A program made the position numbers and the translations under genes. A stretch of DNA of 5,330 nt from JAYPUG01 sp038117265 (GTDB lineage Bacteria; Pseudomonadota; Alphaproteobacteria; UBA6615): NCBI GenBank assembly GCA_038117265.1, contig JAYOFO010000122.1:1-5330 (forward strand). The letters run 5' to 3'. The notes beneath the pieces were generated by a model. It was not told the origin of the DNA. It saw only the letters and a list, made by a program, of their open reading frames with translations, and did not search any database. This document shows positions 1 through 5,262 of the stretch, piece after piece. Positions within the stretch are counted from its first letter, which is position 1. Each line of letters opens with the position of its first letter.

Positions 1-196
1 TGATCCGCTGGATCCAGAGCGCGCGGAAGTTGCGCTTCTTCACCCGGCGGTCGCGATAGGCGTACTGCAGGCCCTTCTCGACCCGCTCCTTGGCGACGCG
101 GTAGACCTTGGAATTGCGGCCGCGGTAACCCTTGGCCGCCTTCATCACCTTCTTGCGCCGTGCGTGGCGCGGAACGGTGCTCTGTGCTCGCGACAT
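1..196 (-). CDS. rplT: 50S ribosomal protein L20, N-terminal part (runs off the window)
   Basis: L20 binds 23S rRNA early in assembly of the large ribosomal subunit. In E. coli it also represses translation of its own operon; that role is known for the family and not shown here. The start is ATG at 196-194 and 65 full codons are visible of a protein usually near 118 residues; the 3' end lies beyond base 1. Diagnostic stretches are HARRKKVMKAAKGYRGR near the N-terminus, then QYAYRDRRVKKRNFRALWIQRI at the edge, both highly characteristic of L20. The first ten residues (MSRAQSTVPR) differ from the common MARVKRGV type start. A GGAAGGG ribosome binding site sits inside the 3' end of rpmI, 8 bases before the ATG, and only 4 bases separate the rpmI stop from this start, so the two genes are surely co-transcribed and probably translationally coupled. 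Confidence 0.97.
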   Translation of the reverse strand, partial: MSRAQSTVPRHARRKKVMKAAKGYRGRNSKVYRVAKERVEKGLQYAYRDRRVKKRNFRALWIQRI

Positions 197-200
197 GGCC

Positions 201-407
201 TCAACCCTTCCGTGCGTACGGCATCATCGGCTTCAGGATCTGCTCGTCCGCCTTCGCGACCACGCCGATTTTGCGCGCCTTGCGCTTCATCGACTGCGAG
301 CGCTTGCGCATGCCGTGGCGCATGCCCGAGGGCTTCATGCGGATTTTGCCGGAGGCCGAAAAGCGGAATCGCTTCTTGGCAGACGATTTCGTCTTCATCT
401 TGGGCAT
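201..407 (-). CDS. rpmI: 50S ribosomal protein L35
   Basis: L35 is a small, very basic protein of the large ribosomal subunit. The 68-residue product has the family's usual length (about 64-68) and its hallmark start MPKMKTKSSAKKRF, a central RHGMRKRSQSMKRKAR basic block, and a C-terminal LKPMMPYARKG. The start is supported by GAGGA (plus-strand 413-417) 5 bases before the ATG. It lies just upstream of rplT, the near-universal order. In many bacteria infC would lie immediately upstream; here the next gene upstream is a divergent SDR gene, and infC is about 4.9 kb away at the other edge of the window. Transcription probably starts at the promoter at 504-532, giving a leader of roughly 90 bases. 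Confidence 0.97.
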   Translation of the reverse strand: MPKMKTKSSAKKRFRFSASGKIRMKPSGMRHGMRKRSQSMKRKARKIGVVAKADEQILKPMMPYARKG

Positions 408-503
408 TTTTGTCCTCGCTTTTGCGTGTTCGCTCGACGGCTGGGCATGCCCGGGGCGTCAATGTCGCCCTCGCCGCACCGTCGCTATTCGGAAACGGCC
501 GCG

Positions 504-532
504 GTTATAGCGGGGCCGGGGGGCGCGCGCAA
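504..532 (-). promoter_or_regulatory. Candidate sigma-70-type promoter of rpmI-rplT
   Basis: Read on the minus strand, TTGCGC (532-527) is followed after exactly 17 bases by TATAAC (509-504). The -10 matches TATAAT at five of six positions and the -35 keeps TTG. Transcription would begin near 497, leaving about 90 untranslated bases before the rpmI ATG. A promoter is expected here because infC is not adjacent and the upstream gene is divergent. This leader could fold into two small hairpins: a GGGCATGCCC palindrome (443-452) and a 5-bp GGGCG/CGCCC stem (454-470). The assignment rests on motif and spacing only. Confidence 0.6.
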
Positions 533-554
533 GGGCCGAGAACGCCGGATTCCG

Positions 555-583
555 TTGCGCCGCCGCGGCCCGGACACTAGCTT
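555..583 (+). promoter_or_regulatory. Possible promoter of the first SDR gene
   Basis: TTGCGC (555-560), the same -35-like hexamer as in the divergent rpmI promoter, is followed after 17 bases by TAGCTT (578-583). Each hexamer matches the E. coli consensus at only three of six positions, but the spacing is ideal, the site is about 36 bases before the start codon, and the -10 region resembles the one before the oxygenase gene (TAGCAT at 2300-2305). A start near 590 would give a leader of about 30 bases carrying the ribosome binding site GGGAGG (609-614). Confidence 0.33.
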
Positions 584-619
584 CGGGGCAACGAAAACGC
601 CAATCCGCGGGAGGACATC

Positions 620-1399
620 ATGGATCTGGGACTGGCCGGAAAGACCGCCATCATCACGGGCGCAAGCAAGGGCATCGGCAAGGCCGTCGCCGAGGCCCTC
701 GCCGAGGAGGGCTGCAACCTGCACCTAGTCGCGCGCACCGAGGCCGACCTCGCCGCCTTGCGCGACGACCTGAACGCCCGCTTCGGCGCGCAGGTGGCGA
801 TCCATCCGCTCGACCTGGCCGACCCCGCCGCCGTGCAGACGCTGGCCGACGCCGCGCCCGACGCCGACATTCTGATCAACAACGCCGGCGCGATTCCCGG
901 CGGCGACCTGGCCAAGCTGTCGGACGACGACATCAAGGAGGGCTGGCAGCTCAAGGTGTTCGGCACCGTCGGGCTGATCCGCCATTTCTACCCGCGCATG
1001 TGCGCGCGCGGCGACGGCGTCATCGTCAACGTCATCGGCATGGCCGGCGAGCGCGGCCGCGGCGCCTACATCGCCGGCACCATGGGCAACGCCGCCCTGA
1101 TGCACCTGACCCGGACCCTGGGCGCCGAGAGCATGGACCATGGCGTGCGGGTCGTCGGCGTGAACCCCGGCCCGACCCAGACCGAGCGCTTCCAGCTGCT
1201 GGCCCGCGCCAACGCCGAGCGCCAGTTCGGCGATGCCGAACGCTGGCAGGAAACCATGAAGGGCCTGCCCGGCGGGCGCGGCGGCACGCCCGAGGAGCTG
1301 GCGGCCGTCACCGCCTTCATGGCGAGCCCCAAGGCGTCCTGGGTGTCGGGCACCGTGATCATGGTCGACGGCGGCCAGCATTCGCGCCCCCCTGCCTGA
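620..1399 (+). CDS. SDR-family oxidoreductase-like protein, copy 1, atypical active site
   Basis: This is a 259-residue protein with the short-chain dehydrogenase/reductase Rossmann fold, at normal length for classical SDRs and without signal peptide or membrane segment, so cytosolic. Visible motifs are the cofactor loop TGASKGIG (13-20), HLVART (35-40) after strand two, LDL (64-66), NNAG (87-90), NPGP (182-185) and a C-terminal SGTVIMVDGG. An Arg after strand two might favour NADP(H), which is uncertain. The usual Asn-Ser-Tyr-Lys tetrad is not in place: Lys112 falls at the Asn position, Gly140 at the Ser, and the YxxxK box reads GTMGN (153-157). From memory, the closest family is the one labelled PRK06125, which shares the GNAALM variant; no function is established. 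The start has a clear GGGAGG site 5 bases upstream. The next gene is its paralogue, 56 bases downstream in the same direction. The substrate is unknown. Confidence 0.9.
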   Translation: MDLGLAGKTAIITGASKGIGKAVAEALAEEGCNLHLVARTEADLAALRDDLNARFGAQVAIHPLDLADPAAVQTLADAAPDADILINNAGAIPGGDLAKLSDDDIKEGWQLKVFGTVGLIRHFYPRMCARGDGVIVNVIGMAGERGRGAYIAGTMGNAALMHLTRTLGAESMDHGVRVVGVNPGPTQTERFQLLARANAERQFGDAERWQETMKGLPGGRGGTPEELAAVTAFMASPKASWVSGTVIMVDGGQHSRPPA

Positions 1400-1433
1400 T
1401 CAGGGCCTGATCGCCCGCCTGATCGCCCGCCTG
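1395..1433. repeat. Palindrome and 12-base tandem repeat between the two SDR genes
   Basis: A perfect 10-base palindrome CCTGATCAGG (1395-1404) covers the stop codon of the first SDR gene. It is followed by two exact copies of CCTGATCGCCCG (1406-1417, 1418-1429) and a partial third copy (CCTG, 1430-1433). The palindrome shares CCTGATC with the repeat unit, so the spacer looks built by slippage of one short word. No run of T follows, so it is not an evident terminator. Confidence 0.75.
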
Positions 1434-1455
1434 GGCACCCGTTCCGGAGCACGTC

Positions 1456-2241
1456 ATGGACCTCGAACTGGGCGGCAAGACCGCCATCGTGACCGGCGCC
1501 AGCAAGGGCATCGGCAGGGCCGTCGCCGAAGTACTCGCCGAGGAGGGCTGTAACCTGCACCTCGTCGCGCGCACGCAGGCGGATCTGGAGGCCGCCCGCG
1601 ACGACATCAACGCCCGCTTCGGCGCACAGGTGACGGTCCACCCGCTCGACCTGTCGAAGGACGCCGACCAGCAGACGCTGATCGATGCCGCCGGCGATGT
1701 CGACATACTGGTCAACAATGCCGGCGCGATCCCGTCGGGCGACCTGACGCGGGTCGACAACCAGACCCTCAGGGACGCCTGGGACCTCAAGGTCTTCGGC
1801 TTCGCCGGCCTGATCCGCGGCATCTATCCGCGGATGTGCGAACGGGGGTCCGGCGTCATCGTCAACATCATCGGCATGGCGGGCGAGCGGCCGCGCGCCA
1901 GCTATGTCGGCGGCTCGATGGGCAACGCCGCGCTGATGCAGCTGACCCGCGCGCTGGGGGCCGAGAGCTACGACCACGGGGTGCGCGTGGTCGGCATCAA
2001 CCCCGGCCCGGTCGAGACCGAGCGGCTGGTCCGCCAGGCCAGGATCAACGCCGACATGATGTTCGGCGACGAGAGCCGCTGGCGCGAGACCCACAAGAAC
2101 CTGCCCGCCGGCCGGCCCGGCAAGCCCGAGGAGATCGCCTGGCTGGCCGCCTATCTGGCGAGCCCGCGCGCGGAATGGGTGTCGGGGACCATCGTCATGG
2201 CCGATGGCGGCCAGCATTCGAGGTCGCCGCGGGCCTGGTAG
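1456..2241 (+). CDS. SDR-family oxidoreductase-like protein, copy 2, atypical active site
   Basis: This 261-residue paralogue of the preceding gene aligns with no gaps over 259 positions; I count about 178 identities (69%). It carries the same landmarks: TGASKGIG (13-20), HLVART (35-40), NNAG (87-90), NPGP (182-185) and SGTIVMADGG near the end. It shows the same departures from the classical active site: Lys112, Gly140 and GSMGN (153-157) where Asn, Ser and YxxxK are expected. The least conserved stretch is 101-110, just before the NNAG-distal helix, with one residue in ten shared; residues 191-205, normally the substrate-binding loop, also differ. The copies may therefore handle different substrates or form a hetero-oligomer, which is inference. 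GGAG (1446-1449) lies 6 bases before the ATG. It is probably transcribed with copy 1. Confidence 0.9.
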   Translation: MDLELGGKTAIVTGASKGIGRAVAEVLAEEGCNLHLVARTQADLEAARDDINARFGAQVTVHPLDLSKDADQQTLIDAAGDVDILVNNAGAIPSGDLTRVDNQTLRDAWDLKVFGFAGLIRGIYPRMCERGSGVIVNIIGMAGERPRASYVGGSMGNAALMQLTRALGAESYDHGVRVVGINPGPVETERLVRQARINADMMFGDESRWRETHKNLPAGRPGKPEEIAWLAAYLASPRAEWVSGTIVMADGGQHSRSPRAW

Positions 2242-2252
2242 GGGACGTGGTG

Positions 2253-2273
2253 GCGCGGTCACGCGCACCGCGC
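2253..2273. other. GC-rich inverted repeat after the second SDR gene
   Basis: GCGCGGT (2253-2259) and ACCGCGC (2267-2273) form a perfect 7-bp stem with a 7-base loop, starting 11 bases after the SDR stop codon and ending just before the possible oxygenase promoter. No T-run follows, so it is at best a weak or factor-assisted terminator; it could also be an operator or a chance structure in GC-rich DNA. Confidence 0.35.
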
Positions 2274-2275
2274 GC

Positions 2276-2305
2276 ATGACTCGCGGCCGCCCGGCGCGCT
2301 AGCAT
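2276..2305 (+). promoter_or_regulatory. Possible promoter giving a leaderless oxygenase mRNA
   Basis: ATGACT (2276-2281, four of six matches to TTGACA) and TAGCAT (2300-2305, four of six to TATAAT) are separated by 18 bases. The -10 element ends 7 bases before the ATG at 2313, which is where transcription would be expected to start. No Shine-Dalgarno sequence precedes this ATG, unlike both SDR genes. Together these suggest a leaderless transcript. The motif matches are modest, so this is a hypothesis. Confidence 0.35.
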
Positions 2306-2312
2306 CGCGGGC

Positions 2313-3314
2313 ATGAACACCGCGGCCCAGACAGACGTCCCCGTCATCGACATCGCCCCGTTCCTCGACGCCAGCGACGTGGACGGCGTCGTCGCCCGGG
2401 TTCGCGACGCCTGCGAGGGGATCGGCTTCTTCGCCATCACCGGCCACGGGGTCGAGCCCGAGATCGTCGACGGGCTGCGCGCGGCGGCGAAGGCGTTCTT
2501 CGCGCGGCCGGCCGGCGAGAAGGCCGCGGTCCACCACGCCGACGCGAAGCTGCCGCGCGGCTACCGCGCCATCGGCGACGAGGGGCTGGCCTACGGTGCG
2601 GGCGACGAGACGCCGCCCGACCTCAAGGAAGTCTTCCACATGGGCCCGCCCGACTTCCCCGCGGCCGACTACTTCACCTGCGAGGCGGCGTCGCTGCACT
2701 TCATCGAGAACGTCTATCCCGACGCGCCGGCGGATTTCCGCGCGGCCGCGACCCGCTACTACCGGCGGGTCGAGGAGCTGGGCACGCGGATCGAGGAGAT
2801 GTTCGCCCTGGCGCTCGGCCTGCCGGCCGGCTTCTTCCGCAAGTACACCGACCGCCAGATCGGGGCGCTGCGCATCATCCGCTACCCGCCGCTGGCCGCC
2901 GCGCCCCTGCCCGGCCAGCTGCGCGCCGGCGCCCACACCGACTACGGCACCTTCACCATGCTGCTCAGCGAGAACCGGCCGGGCGGCCTCGAGGTGCGGA
3001 CGCGCGCGGGCGACTGGATCGCCGTGCCGACGCCGGAGGATTCCTTCGTCATCAACATCGGCGATCTGATGATGCGCTGGACCAACGACCGGTTCGTGTC
3101 GAACCCGCACCGGGTCGCGATCCCGCCCGAGGATGCCGGCGCCGGGGCCGACCGGCTGTCGATCGTGTTCTTCCACCACCCCAACTACGACGCCGAGATC
3201 GCCTGCATCCCGACCTGCACCGATGCGGGCAACCCGCCCAAATACGCGCCGGTCTTCTCCGGGCCCTACCGGGTGTCGATGTATTCCGCGACCCGCCTCG
3301 AAAAGTCCGACTGA
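2313..3314 (+). CDS. Fe(II)/2-oxoglutarate-dependent oxygenase, isopenicillin N synthase-like family
   Basis: This 333-residue cytosolic enzyme has the two-part layout of the plant/bacterial IPNS-like superfamily. Residues 9-18 (VPVIDIAPFL) and GFFAITGHGV (38-47) mark the N-terminal DIOX_N domain. The C-terminal double-stranded beta-helix carries the metal site: His208 and Asp210 (AGAHTDYG) and His266 (SNPHRV), with Arg281-Leu-Ser283 (RLS) as the expected 2-oxoglutarate-binding pair. All are intact, so it should be active. Family members couple decarboxylation of 2-oxoglutarate to hydroxylation, desaturation or ring closure of a small molecule; the substrate here cannot be read. The ATG at 2313 begins just before the first conserved motif and has no evident ribosome binding site, but no better in-frame start is seen upstream. 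The hydrolase gene follows after 11 bases, indicating co-transcription. Confidence 0.93.
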   Translation: MNTAAQTDVPVIDIAPFLDASDVDGVVARVRDACEGIGFFAITGHGVEPEIVDGLRAAAKAFFARPAGEKAAVHHADAKLPRGYRAIGDEGLAYGAGDETPPDLKEVFHMGPPDFPAADYFTCEAASLHFIENVYPDAPADFRAAATRYYRRVEELGTRIEEMFALALGLPAGFFRKYTDRQIGALRIIRYPPLAAAPLPGQLRAGAHTDYGTFTMLLSENRPGGLEVRTRAGDWIAVPTPEDSFVINIGDLMMRWTNDRFVSNPHRVAIPPEDAGAGADRLSIVFFHHPNYDAEIACIPTCTDAGNPPKYAPVFSGPYRVSMYSATRLEKSD

Positions 3315-3325
3315 GCCGCGGGCCG

Positions 3326-4072
3326 ATGGCGACCTTCATCCTGATCCACGGCGCCTGGCAGGGCGCATGGGCGTGGGAGCGGGTCGTCCCGCTGCTCGAG
3401 GCCGCCGAGCACACCGCCATCGCCGCCGGCCTGCCGGGCGACGGCCACGAACCGGCCGGCGACGCGCCGCCCCCCGCCGACGTCACGACGATGCTGTATG
3501 CGCAGCACGTGGCCGCGATCGTCGACGCGGTCGAAGACCCGGTTATCGTGGTCGGCCACTCGATGGGCGGCACGGTCGCGGCCCAGGTCTCGGAGCTGCG
3601 GCCCGAGCGGGTCGCGCGCGCGATCTATGTCTGCGCCTTCCTACTTCCCGACGGGGAGTCCATCGTCGACTTCTACGGCCGCGCCTGGGAGGACTGGATG
3701 ACCGGCGCGCATGCACGCGTCGGCTATTCCGAGGACGGGCATCTCTCGATGATCGACCCGGAGTCCGCCGTCGCGGTGTTCTACAACACCGCCGACCCCG
3801 ACGATGCGCGGGCCGCCGCCGCGCGGCTCACGCCGCAGCCCGAGGGCGGGCGGCGCTCGAAGCTGCAACTCACCGACGCCAACTTCGGGCGTGTTCCGCG
3901 CAGCTACATCGAAACGCTGCATGACCGCTCGGTCTTCCACGCGCTGCAGCAGCGCATGTACACCGAGACGCCGTGCGCGCGGGTGCACACGCTGGACACC
4001 GACCACGCGCCGCAGCTCTCGGCGCCCGAGGCGCTGGCGGCGATCCTGCTGGGCGAGGCCGCCGAACTCTAG
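3326..4072 (+). CDS. Alpha/beta hydrolase, methyl-ester esterase / hydroxynitrile lyase-like
   Basis: This is a 248-residue single-domain alpha/beta hydrolase. The oxyanion-hole motif HGAW (8-11) directly after the first strand (FILIHGAWQGAWAW) and the nucleophile elbow GHSMGG with Ser79 (77-82) are typical of the EstC, plant methylsalicylate/methyljasmonate esterase and hydroxynitrile lyase group. Asp200 (YIETLHD) and His227 (DTDHAPQL) fit the remaining triad positions, with spacing like that of the plant esterase SABP2. An intact triad argues for an active esterase or C-C/lactone-cleaving enzyme, not a lyase specifically. There is no signal peptide, so it is probably cytosolic. It starts 11 bases after the oxygenase stop with only a weak GCGGG upstream, suggesting translational coupling. 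Its end faces the flavin monooxygenase gene across 17 bases, with no visible terminator between them. Confidence 0.92.
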   Translation: MATFILIHGAWQGAWAWERVVPLLEAAEHTAIAAGLPGDGHEPAGDAPPPADVTTMLYAQHVAAIVDAVEDPVIVVGHSMGGTVAAQVSELRPERVARAIYVCAFLLPDGESIVDFYGRAWEDWMTGAHARVGYSEDGHLSMIDPESAVAVFYNTADPDDARAAAARLTPQPEGGRRSKLQLTDANFGRVPRSYIETLHDRSVFHALQQRMYTETPCARVHTLDTDHAPQLSAPEALAAILLGEAAEL

Positions 4073-4089
4073 GGTTCGCGACGCCGCCC

Positions 4090-5112
4090 CTACCGCCACC
4101 CCAGCGCCGGCGCGACGTGGGTGAGGATCGATTCCAGAACGTGGGCGTTGTAGGCGACGCCCAGCTGGTTGGGCACCGTCAGCAGCAGCGTGTCGGCCTC
4201 GGCGATCGCCTCGTCGCCGGCGAGCTGTTCGACCAGCATGTCGGGCTCGGCGGCATAGCTGCGCCCGAAGATCGAGCGGGTCTGCGGGTCGATGTAGCCG
4301 ACATGATCCGAACTCTCGCCGCTGTGGCCGAAATACATCCGGTCCTGCTCGTTCACCAGCGCGAATATGGACCGGCTGACCGAGACCCGCGGCTCGCGGT
4401 CGTGGCTGGCCTCCTTCCAGGCCGCGCGGTAGGCGCGGATCTGCCGGGCCTGCTGGACGTGGAAGGGCTCGCCGGTCTCGTCGTCCTTCAGGGTCGAGCT
4501 CTGCAGGTGCATGCCCATCTTGGCGGCCCACACGGCCGTCGCGTCGGAACCGGAGCCCCACCAGATGCGATTCCGCAGCCCCTCGGAATGGGGCTCGAGC
4601 CGCAGCTTGCCCGGCGGGTTGGGGAACATCGGGTTGGGGTTGGGCTCGGCGAAGCCCTCGCCCCGGATCACGTCGAGGAAGACGGCGGCGTGCCGCCGGC
4701 CGAGATCGGCATCGCTCTCGTCCTCGCCGGGCCGGTAGCCGAAGTAGCGCCAGCCGTCGATCACCTGCTCGGGCGAGCCGCGGCTGATGCCGAGCTGCAG
4801 GCGCCCGCCGGCGATGATGTCGGCCGCTCCGGCATCCTCGGCCATGTAGAGCGGGTTCTCGTAGCGCATGTCGATGACGCCGGTGCCCAGCTCGATCCGG
4901 CTGGTCTTCGCGCCCGCCGCGGCCAGCAGCGGGAACGGCGAGGCGAACTGCCGCGCGAAGTGGTGGACCCGGTAGAACGCACCGTCGACGCCCAGCTCCT
5001 CGGCCGCGACGGCCAGGTCGACGGCCTGCAGCAGCGCATCCGACGCGCTGCGGACCTGCGAACCCGGCGAGGCCGACCAATGGCCGAAGGACAGGAAACC
5101 GATCTTTTTCAT
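4090..5112 (-). CDS. Luciferase-like (LLM class) flavin-dependent monooxygenase
   Basis: This 340-residue protein has the TIM-barrel fold of the bacterial luciferase superfamily. It begins with a core strand (MKKIGFLSFGHW) and shows AAEELGVDGAFYRVHHFARQ (36-55, with the paired His50-His51 region near the flavin site), IELGTGVIDMRYENPLYMAED (73-93), GGRLQLGISRGSPEQV (102-117) and IWWGSGSD (183-190). Such enzymes use reduced FMN from a separate reductase, or F420 in other lineages, to oxygenate small molecules; the substrate is unknown and no flavin reductase lies in the window. I chose the ATG at 5112 because AAGGGG (5126-5121) lies 8 bases upstream and the barrel's first strand begins there. 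An ATG at 5205 would add 31 residues of low-quality sequence running through the promoter region. It is transcribed toward the SDR/oxygenase/hydrolase genes, away from infC's end. Confidence 0.93.
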   Translation of the reverse strand: MKKIGFLSFGHWSASPGSQVRSASDALLQAVDLAVAAEELGVDGAFYRVHHFARQFASPFPLLAAAGAKTSRIELGTGVIDMRYENPLYMAEDAGAADIIAGGRLQLGISRGSPEQVIDGWRYFGYRPGEDESDADLGRRHAAVFLDVIRGEGFAEPNPNPMFPNPPGKLRLEPHSEGLRNRIWWGSGSDATAVWAAKMGMHLQSSTLKDDETGEPFHVQQARQIRAYRAAWKEASHDREPRVSVSRSIFALVNEQDRMYFGHSGESSDHVGYIDPQTRSIFGRSYAAEPDMLVEQLAGDEAIAEADTLLLTVPNQLGVAYNAHVLESILTHVAPALGWR

Positions 5113-5118
5113 GCGAAC

Positions 5119-5141
5119 ATCCCCTTTTGCTGGAAGGGGAT
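5119..5141. promoter_or_regulatory. Perfect 8-bp inverted repeat over the monooxygenase -10 and ribosome binding site
   Basis: ATCCCCTT (5119-5126) and AAGGGGAT (5134-5141) are exact reverse complements around a 7-base centre. On the minus strand one arm contains the AAGGGG ribosome binding site of the flavin monooxygenase and the other overlaps its -10-like TATATC. It could be a repressor operator, or an RNA hairpin masking the ribosome binding site if transcription starts further upstream. A second perfect repeat, GGCGGG-ATGG-CCCGCC, lies immediately beside it at 5145-5160. Confidence 0.5.
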
Positions 5142-5167
5142 ATAGGCGGGATGGCCCGCCGCGGGAA
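5139..5167 (-). promoter_or_regulatory. Possible promoter of the flavin monooxygenase gene
   Basis: On the minus strand TATATC (5144-5139) lies 17 bases after TTCCCG (5167-5162). The -10 matches four of six consensus bases, the -35 only three. A start near 5132 would give a leader of about 20 bases. The 17-base spacer is itself almost entirely the GGCGGG/CCCGCC inverted repeat. Confidence 0.4.
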
Positions 5168-5205
5168 GCCGGCGCGGGGTCACGAGCGTTGGTCGCGGCC
5201 AGCAA

Positions 5206-5236
5206 AAAGCCCCGCGCGGAATCCCGGCGGGGCTTT
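5206..5236 (-). terminator. Intrinsic terminator after infC
   Basis: AAAGCCCCGC (5206-5215) pairs perfectly with GCGGGGCTTT (5227-5236) across an 11-base loop. Read on the minus strand the stem ends in CTTTTTG, the usual U-rich tail, 26 bases after the infC stop codon. The plus-strand tail is also T-rich (CTTTCGTGTTT), so it may act in both directions. It closes the infC transcript before the flavin monooxygenase gene. Confidence 0.88.
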
Positions 5237-5262
5237 CGTGTTTCGCGAAGGAAGGGCGGCGC

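Noticed and set aside
132..728. A 198-codon plus-strand open frame across the rplT/rpmI region and into the first SDR
   Set aside because: It runs antisense to L20 and L35 and then out of frame through the SDR start; the composition is arginine-rich and unlike any family.
608..2241. Mobile element origin of the inserted block
   Set aside because: No transposase, integrase, terminal inverted repeat, target duplication or tRNA fragment is visible at either border, and the codon bias of the inserted genes resembles that of the ribosomal flanks.
1066..2277. A 403-codon open frame on the minus strand across both SDR genes
   Set aside because: It lies antisense to two clearly recognised genes, has an Ala/Gly/Arg/His-rich composition without any family motif, and its length is explained by high GC at third codon positions. 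The 218-codon frame at 725-1381 is the same kind of shadow.
2259..3179. A 306-codon open frame on the minus strand opposite the oxygenase
   Set aside because: The oxygenase reads through with all metal and cosubstrate residues intact; the opposite frame is low-complexity and motif-free.
3973..5145. A 390-codon open frame on the plus strand opposite the flavin monooxygenase
   Set aside because: It is antisense to a well-supported gene, overlaps the hydrolase end, has no ribosome binding site, and shows no recognisable motif.
5113..5205. A longer N-terminus for the flavin monooxygenase, starting at 5205
   Set aside because: The extra 31 residues have no homology character, overlap the promoter-like sequence, the inverted repeats and the edge of the infC terminator region, and lack a ribosome binding site, whereas ATG 5112 has one.
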